NCBI GenBank assembly: GCA_902551985.1
Contig: CACDFI010000003.1
Span: 93,080 to 157,079, forward strand
Direction of reading: 5' to 3'
DNA: 64,000 nt
Source of the DNA: an uncultured Pelagibacteraceae bacterium
GTDB taxonomy: Bacteria; Pseudomonadota; Alphaproteobacteria; Pelagibacterales; Pelagibacteraceae
Shown one piece after another: positions 57,725 through 64,000 of this stretch (positions are counted from its first letter, which is position 1; every line of letters begins with the position of its first letter). The position numbers were made by a program, and so were the translations under genes. The notes under the pieces are model-generated. The model saw only the letters and a list, made by a program, of their open reading frames with translations, was not told where the DNA came from and searched no databases.

Positions 57725-58417
57725 GTGAAGATCAAAAAAAAAATAATTACTATTGGAGGTGGAGGGTTTACTCATAACCAAGATGATGATCAGGAACAAT
57801 TCATTTTAGACTGTATCAACAAAAAAAATTGCTCATTAGGATTTTTACCGACCGCTAGTAACGATGACTCAAGCAAAACTAAGCTATTTTATAAAAGGTT
57901 TGAAATTTCAGGTTTAAATGTGTCTCACTTTAATCTTATCTCTAGCGTAAAAGGTTTTGAAAATTGGCTTTCAAATCTTGATATAGTTTACGTTGGTGGT
58001 GGAAATACAAAATTCATGATCAAATATTGGAAAGAAAATAATTTAACTGGTCTTTTCAAAGAAGTTTATAATTCTGGTATAATTTTATCAGGCGTAAGTG
58101 CTGGTGCCGCATGTTGGTTCGATCACTTTCTAACTGACTCAGATGGACCTGGATTTAAATCTATGAACGGCATTGGGTTATTAACCGGAAGTTTTACACC
58201 ACATTATTCGGACTCAAAAAGAGCGGAAAAATATAGAGAAAATATTAAAAACAAAACTTTACCAGATGGTATTGCTGTTGATGATGGTGTTGCGGTACTT
58301 TTTATTGACGGAAAACCAACAGAGGTTTATTCTTCTAGAAAAGGTCATAATGCTTATTTTGTTAATCAAAATAAACAATTTAACTTAAAAGAATACATTA
58401 AAATTAATAATGAGTGA
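57725..58417 (+). CDS. Peptidase S51 (PepE/cyanophycinase-like)
   Basis: The 230-residue protein uses a GTG start. Family landmarks are TIGGGGF at the N-terminus, DIVYVGGGNTKFMIKYWKE at about 84 and the nucleophile elbow ILSGVSAGAACWFD with its serine at about 125. S51 enzymes hydrolyse Asp-initial dipeptides or beta-aspartyl-arginine products. It overlaps the next gene by 8 bp. Together with the adjacent importer it suggests that a peptide-like or amide compound is degraded. Confidence 0.82.
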   Translation: MKIKKKIITIGGGGFTHNQDDDQEQFILDCINKKNCSLGFLPTASNDDSSKTKLFYKRFEISGLNVSHFNLISSVKGFENWLSNLDIVYVGGGNTKFMIKYWKENNLTGLFKEVYNSGIILSGVSAGAACWFDHFLTDSDGPGFKSMNGIGLLTGSFTPHYSDSKRAEKYRENIKNKTLPDGIAVDDGVAVLFIDGKPTEVYSSRKGHNAYFVNQNKQFNLKEYIKINNE

Positions 58418-59573
58418 TAATATTTTACCAAGTCAAAAAATCTTTAGCATAAAAGATGCAAGAGAATTATCACGTAAACGTCTTCCCAAATTAGTTTTTG
58501 ATTTTATTGATGGTGCATCTGGAGATGAGAAACTTGCTGAAATTAACAGTATTGCTCTTGACCAAATAAGACTAGAGCCTAAAGTTTTAAGAAATGTTGA
58601 AAAAAGATCGCTTAAAAAAAAGGTTTTAGGATACGAATTTAATTTTCCATTTGGTTTTGCTCCTATGGGAATGACTAATTTGTCTTGGCCAGGAGCAGAC
58701 TCTATGTTAGCCGCTGAAAGTGCAAAAAATAATATTCCAACTTGTGTTTCTATGGCTTCTACTACAACATTAGAAAAGATGTATGAGCTCTCAGAAGGTC
58801 ATTCTTGGATGCAGTTATATATTTTTCAAGATGAGAATTTTGTGATGGAGCTTTTGGAAAGAGCAAAAAATACTGGATATGAAGTGGTAATTTTAACTGT
58901 AGATGTGCCAGTTTTATCTAGAAGAACTAGAGATGATAAAAATGGTTTCTCTTATCCTTTTAAGATAGGTCCAAAACAGTTTTTTGATTTTGCAACTCAT
59001 CCTACTTGGTCTTTATCAACTTTAATAAGTGGAATTCCTAAGCCTATGAATTATGTAACATCAAAAAGTGGAGATGGAATTTTTAAAAGAAAAGAAAGTA
59101 GAGGTTCTACTGATTGGAATACGCTTAAGAGAGTAAGGGATAAATGGAAAGGAAAACTTATAGTTAAAGGAGTAATGTCTCCTGATGATGCAATAAAAAT
59201 AAAAGATGCTGGTGCAGATGCTATTCAAGTTTCAAACCATGGAGGTAGACAATTAGACAGTGCTACAGCAGCGATAAATATGCTTCCACTGATTAGAAAA
59301 TCGGTTGGAAGTAATTTTCCTTTAATCTTTGATAGTGGGATAAGAAGTGGAAGTGATATAGTAAGAGCGCTTGCGTTTGGTGCAGATTATACAATGATTG
59401 GAAGACCCGTTATGTATGCAATGGGAGCAGATGGAAAAAAAGGATTAAGAAGAATAGTTGAGATTATAAAAGAAGAAGTTAGTACCACTCTAGGGTTGGT
59501 TGGATTAAATGATATTAATGATGTAACATCTGAGATAGTAATAGAGAATACTATTAATAAGGTAAAATACTAG
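58410..59573 (+). CDS. FMN-dependent alpha-hydroxyacid dehydrogenase (LldD family)
   Basis: The 387-residue protein has the FMN TIM barrel: PKLVFDFIDGASGDE at the start, FGFAPMGMTNLSWPGAD, TVDVPVLSRRTRDDKNGFSYP, KGVMSPDDAIKIKDAGADAIQVSNHGGRQLDS (catalytic His and Arg) and FDSGIRSGSDIVRALAFGADYTMIGRP. It oxidises a 2-hydroxy acid to the 2-keto acid. L-lactate is the common substrate; mandelate- or glycolate-like acids are alternatives. The gene is directly followed by a ThDP enzyme that could act on the keto acid. Confidence 0.88.
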   Translation: MSDNILPSQKIFSIKDARELSRKRLPKLVFDFIDGASGDEKLAEINSIALDQIRLEPKVLRNVEKRSLKKKVLGYEFNFPFGFAPMGMTNLSWPGADSMLAAESAKNNIPTCVSMASTTTLEKMYELSEGHSWMQLYIFQDENFVMELLERAKNTGYEVVILTVDVPVLSRRTRDDKNGFSYPFKIGPKQFFDFATHPTWSLSTLISGIPKPMNYVTSKSGDGIFKRKESRGSTDWNTLKRVRDKWKGKLIVKGVMSPDDAIKIKDAGADAIQVSNHGGRQLDSATAAINMLPLIRKSVGSNFPLIFDSGIRSGSDIVRALAFGADYTMIGRPVMYAMGADGKKGLRRIVEIIKEEVSTTLGLVGLNDINDVTSEIVIENTINKVKY

Positions 59574-61316
59574 ATGGCTGAGAATAAGATTAGAGGTGGA
59601 GCATTATTAGCTAGAGCTCTAAAAGATAAGGGAATTAGTAAAGTTTTTACTCTTGCAGGAGGTTTTTGTAATCCAGCAATTGAAGGATTTGCTGAGTGTC
59701 AAATTGAAGTGATAAATACTCCTCATGAACAAATTGCAGGCCATTTAGCAGATGGTAATACAAGAATTACTCGTAAACCATCAGTATGCTTAGTTGGACC
59801 AGAGGGATTTACAAACGCAGTTCCCTCCATGATGGAGGCTTGGGGTGAGAGAAGTCCTGTTATTTATATTACAGGTTCAAGCAGTCTTAAAAGGCAAGGT
59901 TCAGGTGGTTTTAAAGAAATAGATGATGTTTCAATTGCAGCCCCTTTAACAAAATACAGTGCAAGCATTACCGATGGAACTAGAATAAGAGAGTTTGTCG
60001 ACAAAGCATATCACATTGCCACCAACGGTTATCCAGGTGCAGTACATCTTAGTCTTCCAGTAGATATAATGTTTTCATCTTTTGCAGAAGAAGTAGGGTT
60101 AGAAGAAAGACCATTTTCTCATAAAGCTAAGCCTTTAGCAAAAGCTTGGCCAGATCCAAATTCTCTATCAGAAGTTTTAGAACTTGCTTGTAATGCTAAA
60201 AAACCAATTATAATAGGTGGCCATGGAGTTTGGTGGTCTCATTCAGAAAAAAATCTTGAAGTGGCTAGTAATAATTTAAATATACCAATTTTTAATGTCC
60301 CATATCATCAAAAATTATTAGGTGAGGAAGCAAATGCTTATATGGGTTTGGCGGATATACACCAATATCCTCCCTCAGAATATGCACTACAAAATTCAGA
60401 TTTAGTACTTGTAGTTGGGGCGCGTTTAGACAATCAAATGAATTTTGGAAATCCACCTTTTATACCTAAATCATCAAAGTTAGTTTGTATAAATGGTTCT
60501 CATGAGGAAGTAGAACTTAATAGAGCAGCTGATTTTTGTTTATTAAGTGATCCTGGTGTTTTTCTAGATACATTATCTAATTTAAAGAAAAATAATAAGT
60601 GGACTTTAGACACAACTTGGTTCGAAGAAAACAAAAAAAAGAAAAAAGAATGGGTAGATAAATCCTTGAAAGACTTAGAGATAGAGGCTGAGGCATCAAA
60701 AAAAAATGGAGGGAAAATCCATCCTCTACAACTTTCATTAGATGTCCAAGAAGCAATGGGTGAAAATGACTGGCTTGTTATAGATGGAGGAAATACACAT
60801 TTCTGGTCAGAAATTGCAATTAATATTGCAGGTGCAAAAGGTAAAAAATTAAAAGGTATCTTGCACCCTGGAACATTTAGCATGTTAGGTGTTGGTGTAT
60901 CGTTTGCTTTATCTGCTAAAAATCACAATCCAGATTCAAATGTTGTTCTTATAAGTGGAGATGGTGCGTTTTTATCAGGAGGTATGTCTATTGAAAGTGT
61001 ATTTTATGAAAAAAAACCTATTACTGTTGTAATTGATAATAATGGTGGATTGGCCTCAATTGGACAACAACAAGAAAGATTATTTAAAAGTGGAAAAAGC
61101 GTTGCAACTGATTTTAGAGACATCCCATTTCATAAGATTTTTGAGGGTTTTGGAGGGTATGGAGAATTAGTTAATAAGAGAGAAGAGTTAGCACCGGCAC
61201 TTAAAAGGGCAATGGAAAGTGGAAAACCTGCATGTGTAAATGTTAAAGCAAAGCCAGTATTAAGCCCAATAGTCTCTGCAGTTGCAAGCAAAAGAGAAAA
61301 GTCATCAATAGAATAA
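59574..61316 (+). CDS. ThDP-dependent enzyme of the acetolactate synthase / 2-keto acid decarboxylase family
   Basis: The 580-residue protein has the three-domain POX/ALS layout. The PYR domain has the activating Glu in INTPHEQIAGHLADG (about residue 52). The middle FAD/ADP-like domain includes IIIGGHGVWWSHSEKN. The PP domain has the ThDP motif ISGDGAFLSGGMSIESV and DNNGG. Acetolactate synthase, benzoylformate-type decarboxylase or 2-hydroxyacyl-CoA lyase are possible. No regulatory ilvN-type subunit is adjacent, which argues against biosynthetic acetolactate synthase. It starts directly at the end of the hydroxyacid dehydrogenase. Confidence 0.82.
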   Translation: MAENKIRGGALLARALKDKGISKVFTLAGGFCNPAIEGFAECQIEVINTPHEQIAGHLADGNTRITRKPSVCLVGPEGFTNAVPSMMEAWGERSPVIYITGSSSLKRQGSGGFKEIDDVSIAAPLTKYSASITDGTRIREFVDKAYHIATNGYPGAVHLSLPVDIMFSSFAEEVGLEERPFSHKAKPLAKAWPDPNSLSEVLELACNAKKPIIIGGHGVWWSHSEKNLEVASNNLNIPIFNVPYHQKLLGEEANAYMGLADIHQYPPSEYALQNSDLVLVVGARLDNQMNFGNPPFIPKSSKLVCINGSHEEVELNRAADFCLLSDPGVFLDTLSNLKKNNKWTLDTTWFEENKKKKKEWVDKSLKDLEIEAEASKKNGGKIHPLQLSLDVQEAMGENDWLVIDGGNTHFWSEIAINIAGAKGKKLKGILHPGTFSMLGVGVSFALSAKNHNPDSNVVLISGDGAFLSGGMSIESVFYEKKPITVVIDNNGGLASIGQQQERLFKSGKSVATDFRDIPFHKIFEGFGGYGELVNKREELAPALKRAMESGKPACVNVKAKPVLSPIVSAVASKREKSSIE

Positions 61317-61317
61317 A

Positions 61318-61653
61318 ATGGCAATATTTTCATCACACTTATTAGATGCTACTAATGGATCTCATGCTGGGAATATTGATGTAATAATTTATCAAATAAA
61401 AAAAAATGGAGATAAAGAAATTTTCTGTGAAAGTAAATCTGATGATGGTGGTAGAATACATAAAGAATTTGATCTAAGTGATGATGATACCAAGTGCGAA
61501 TATGAAATGATTTTCAAAACTGGGGAATATTTTTCTGAGAAAAGAATTATTTCTGAAATAAATATTAAATTTAAAATGGAAGATAATAATAAAAAATATC
61601 ATATACCCATAATAATTTCTAAAAATAGCTACACTGTGTGGTGGTCAAAATAG
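61318..61653 (+). CDS. Transthyretin/HIUase-like protein without the YRGS tail
   Basis: The 111-residue protein follows the 5-hydroxyisourate hydrolase pattern: SHLLDATNG (His7), DDGGR (Arg46), a KTGEYF segment and YHIPIIIS (His95). All three catalytic positions appear kept. The C-terminus reads YTVWWSK where true HIUases end YRGS, a signature of the active site mouth. There are no uricase or OHCU-decarboxylase genes nearby. It may hydrolyse a different cyclic amide or imide. It lies 1 bp from both neighbours. Confidence 0.72.
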   Translation: MAIFSSHLLDATNGSHAGNIDVIIYQIKKNGDKEIFCESKSDDGGRIHKEFDLSDDDTKCEYEMIFKTGEYFSEKRIISEINIKFKMEDNNKKYHIPIIISKNSYTVWWSK

Positions 61654-61654
61654 A

Positions 61655-62821
61655 ATGAGTGGTGAAAATTTAATACATCAAAAAAATATTAAATTAAATA
61701 TGTCAAGACGTATAAGGCGTACTCCATTTACTAACAAGGTTGAAGAATGTGGCGTGTCAGATTTTACCGTTGTAAACCACATGTTGTTACCAAAAGGATT
61801 TAAAAACTCAGTTGAGGAAGATTACTGGCATTTAAGAAAGGAAGTTCAAGTCTGGGACGTATCTTGCCAAAGACAAGTACAAATTTCAGGTCCTGATGCA
61901 GCAAAACTTGTACAAAAAATGACGCCTCGCTCAATAAAAAAAATGGAAACTGGAAAATGTTTTTATATTCCAATAATAGATGAGACCGCAGGAATGATTA
62001 ATGATCCTGTTTTACTTAAACTAGACGATGATATGTTTTGGATTTCAATAGCAGACTCAGATATTCTTCTATGGGCAAAAGGTATTGCATTAGGTTCTGG
62101 ATATAATGTTGAAATAGTAGAGCCAGATGTTTATCCATTGGCTATTCAAGGTCCAAAATCCGAAGACCTTTTGGTTTCAATATTTGGTGAAGACATAAAA
62201 AAATTAAAATTTTTCAATTTTAAAGTTTTTGACTTTTTAGGTACAAAACAAATAATCGCAAGGTCAGGTTATAGCAAGCAAGATGGTTTTGAAATTTATT
62301 TCAAAGGATTTGAAACTCATTTTAATGAAATTGAACTTGGTGAAAAGCTTTGGGATATTGTTTGGGATAATGGTCAAAAATTTAATATATCTCCAGGATG
62401 TCCAAACCTCATTGATAGAATTGAGGCAGGACTTATGTCCTATGGCAATGATTTCACTAGAGAAAATAATCCACTAGAATGCAATCTAGAGAAATATTGT
62501 AAACAAGAAGATGATCATGATTTTATTGGAAAAGATGCTTTGAGAAAGATCCAATCTGAAGGAATTAAACAACAGATGAGAGGAATAATTTTTGATGGCG
62601 AACCCTGCAAGCCAACAGGAGTTCCTTTGCCGGTATACTCAAAAAACAATAAAAAGATTGGACAAATTGCTTCCGGAATTTATTCCCCAAGAATTAAAAA
62701 AAATATAGGTTTATCAATGATAAATAGAGATTTTTGGGAATTGGGGAATGAAGTTTTTATAAACACTTTTAATGGAAAAAACAGAAAAGGCATTATAACT
62801 TCTTTACCATTTCCTGATTAA
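61655..62821 (+). CDS. dmdA: DmdA-family demethylase (dimethylsulfoniopropionate demethylase or close paralogue)
   Basis: The 388-residue protein resembles SAR11 DmdA closely: SRRIRRTPFTNKVEECGV near the start, VQVWDVSCQRQVQISG, VEPDVYPLAIQGPKSEDLL, ARSGYSKQDGFEIYF and GCPNLIDRIEAGLMSYGND. DmdA transfers a methyl group from DMSP to tetrahydrofolate, giving methylmercaptopropionate. The dmdBCD genes are not adjacent, and a second GcvT-type gene lies in the same operon, so a paralogue with another methylated substrate cannot be excluded. I compared segments from memory, not by alignment. Confidence 0.6.
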   Translation: MSGENLIHQKNIKLNMSRRIRRTPFTNKVEECGVSDFTVVNHMLLPKGFKNSVEEDYWHLRKEVQVWDVSCQRQVQISGPDAAKLVQKMTPRSIKKMETGKCFYIPIIDETAGMINDPVLLKLDDDMFWISIADSDILLWAKGIALGSGYNVEIVEPDVYPLAIQGPKSEDLLVSIFGEDIKKLKFFNFKVFDFLGTKQIIARSGYSKQDGFEIYFKGFETHFNEIELGEKLWDIVWDNGQKFNISPGCPNLIDRIEAGLMSYGNDFTRENNPLECNLEKYCKQEDDHDFIGKDALRKIQSEGIKQQMRGIIFDGEPCKPTGVPLPVYSKNNKKIGQIASGIYSPRIKKNIGLSMINRDFWELGNEVFINTFNGKNRKGIITSLPFPD

Positions 62822-62836
62822 CCTTATATTTAAATT

Positions 62837-63961
62837 ATGTTTAAACCAGTTATAGCAGGATTTTCAAGATCACCTTTCACTATGGCTAGAAAAGGTGCCT
62901 TAATAGACTCAAAACCAGTTAATCTATTAGCAGAAGTAATTAAAGATTTAGTATCAAAATCAAATGTTAAAAAAGATGATATTGAAGATATCGTAGTTGG
63001 TTGTGCTTTTCAAACAGGAGAACAAAGTTTTAATATTGGAAAGTTGACAACTTTTTTAAGTGGTATGAATGTTAAAACCTCAGGCATGACAGTAGATAGA
63101 TGGTGTGGTTCATCAATGGAGGCTATTCATATTGCAGCAGGTAAAATTTCTTTGGGTGCTGGAAAGGTGTTTGTTTGTGGAGGGGTAGAAAGCATGACAA
63201 GAGTAAATACTGGTTTTGAACCAATCCCCTACCCTGAAAGTAAGAAAGATAATCCACATGTTTATTTTTCAATGGGAACAACTGCAGAAAATGTTGCTAG
63301 AAAATATAACATTTCAAGAAATGAACAACAGGAGTTTGCTATATCAAGTCATCAAAAAGCACATGAAGCACAAACTAAAGGGAATTTTAAGAATGAAATC
63401 GTATCAATTGGTGATTGTGATACTGATGGAAACATTAGACCAAATAGTACAATGGAAAAATTAGATGGTTTAAAACTTGCTTTTGACGAAAATGGAACAG
63501 TTACAGCAGCAACTTCATCACCATTGACAGACGGTGCTGCGGCAACTCTAATTTGTGAGGAAAATTATGCAAGAGAAAATAATTTAAATATTTTAGGAAG
63601 AATAGTATCTACTGCTGTTGAGGGTTGTGACCCTGATTTTATGGGTCTAGGTCCAATTGGTGCATCAAAAAAAGCTTTAAAGAGAGCTAACTTGTCAGCT
63701 GATCAAATTGATATTGTTGAATTGAACGAAGCATTTGCTTCTCAGTCATTAGCGTGCATTAAAGATTTAGGTATAGATAAAAATAAAGTTAATTTAGATG
63801 GTGGAGCTCTTGCTCTCGGTCATCCACTTGGTGCAACAGGTGCAAGAATTACTGGTAAAGCAGCTGATTTATTAAAAAGAGAAAATAAAAAATATGCTCT
63901 TTCTACTCAGTGTATTGGTTTAGGAATGGGAATTGCGACAGTAATTGAGAGTGTCAATTAA
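62837..63961 (+). CDS. Acetyl-CoA acetyltransferase / thiolase
   Basis: The 374-residue protein has the thiolase signatures: nucleophile Cys90 in DRWCGSSMEAI, ESMTRVNTGFEPIP, NEAFASQSLACIKDLG, GGALALGHPLGATGAR (catalytic His) and STQCIGLGMGIAT (second Cys). It is slightly shorter than typical 390-residue thiolases. It either cleaves 3-ketoacyl-CoA to acetyl-CoA or condenses acetyl-CoA. It ends the rightward operon, 15 bp after the DmdA-like gene. Confidence 0.9.
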   Translation: MFKPVIAGFSRSPFTMARKGALIDSKPVNLLAEVIKDLVSKSNVKKDDIEDIVVGCAFQTGEQSFNIGKLTTFLSGMNVKTSGMTVDRWCGSSMEAIHIAAGKISLGAGKVFVCGGVESMTRVNTGFEPIPYPESKKDNPHVYFSMGTTAENVARKYNISRNEQQEFAISSHQKAHEAQTKGNFKNEIVSIGDCDTDGNIRPNSTMEKLDGLKLAFDENGTVTAATSSPLTDGAAATLICEENYARENNLNILGRIVSTAVEGCDPDFMGLGPIGASKKALKRANLSADQIDIVELNEAFASQSLACIKDLGIDKNKVNLDGGALALGHPLGATGARITGKAADLLKRENKKYALSTQCIGLGMGIATVIESVN

Positions 63962-64000
63962 ACTATCTATTTATTCCTCTTAATCTCTCAGATCTTCTTC
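63962..64000 (-). other. Possible C-terminal end of a leftward gene
   Basis: On the minus strand, one frame of the last 39 bases reads ERLRGINR and then TAG. A convergent gene entering from the right edge could end here, but the fragment is too short to call. Confidence 0.2.

Noticed and set aside
1..64000. tRNA, rRNA, riboswitches, insertion sequences or prophage genes
   Set aside because: Every gap over 60 bp was read on both strands; I saw no cloverleaf, known riboswitch core, transposase, integrase or terminal repeat.

Overview
The window looks like a chromosomal segment of a streamlined marine alphaproteobacterium of the SAR11 (Pelagibacterales) type. The DNA is very AT-rich, genes are packed with 1-13 bp overlaps, and no intergenic stretch exceeds about 235 bp. 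Gene content fits that group: an N-methylglutamate/methylamine nitrogen cluster around an Amt transporter, several GcvT/DmdA-family demethylases, a glycine-betaine-type binding protein, BioY and AfgA/ZapE-type housekeeping genes. I found no rRNA, tRNA, insertion sequence, phage gene or CRISPR array. The taxonomic assignment is inference from content and composition.

Region 1 (1-17060) is nitrogen metabolism. A partial betaine-type binding protein reads leftward from the edge. Rightward lie a DUF1989-GcvT fusion, a MarR-like regulator, a SoxB-like FAD oxidoreductase, and a first set of glutamine-synthetase-like enzyme plus three split glutamate-synthase-like subunits. Next come a divergent Amt transporter and two tiny membrane proteins. 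A second set of the same three glutamate-synthase-like subunits plus a GmaS/GlnT-type ligase follows, then a diaminopropionate ammonia-lyase-like enzyme. Together these look like uptake of ammonium or methylamine, capture on glutamate, and transfer to N-methylglutamate or glutamate. A DNA photolyase (17053-18474) closes the rightward run.

Region 2 (18471-36748) is the most unusual part. One leftward operon encodes a lipoprotein TolC-like channel with an added Ig-like domain and a 22-residue tandem-repeat coiled coil. It is followed by a 3,262-residue repeat protein (LEPR-XLL-like N-terminus, DUF4347 domain with a His/Cys pair, about 17 VCBS/cadherin-like units, an inserted beta-propeller-like block), and then three periplasmic adaptor proteins. 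One adaptor carries a cytoplasmic GAF-like domain and one is a PqqD-like/M50 site-2-protease/HlyD fusion. No ABC ATPase is present. Two small basic ORFs diverge from it, and a nearby regulator with two Crp-type winged helices shares a 13-bp motif (CACCATTTTGGGC-like) with the operon. I propose an ABC-independent surface-protein export system with its own regulator.

Region 3 (36748-50861) is mostly core metabolism on the minus strand: YjbQ, ZapE, a cupin-like protein, BamB, a YfgM-like protein, aconitase, a LysE-type exporter and CsaA. These are followed by ArgE-like deacylase (plus strand), aldehyde dehydrogenase, agmatinase-family enzyme, a FadN-like beta-oxidation fusion and BioY.

Region 4 (50917-63961) is a catabolic island: a leftward Dpp/Opp-type ABC importer, with a strong hairpin between the binding-protein and permease genes. 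Divergent from it is a tightly packed rightward operon with a GcvT-family demethylase, S51 peptidase, FMN alpha-hydroxyacid dehydrogenase, ThDP enzyme, an HIUase-like protein lacking the YRGS tail, a DmdA-family protein and a thiolase.
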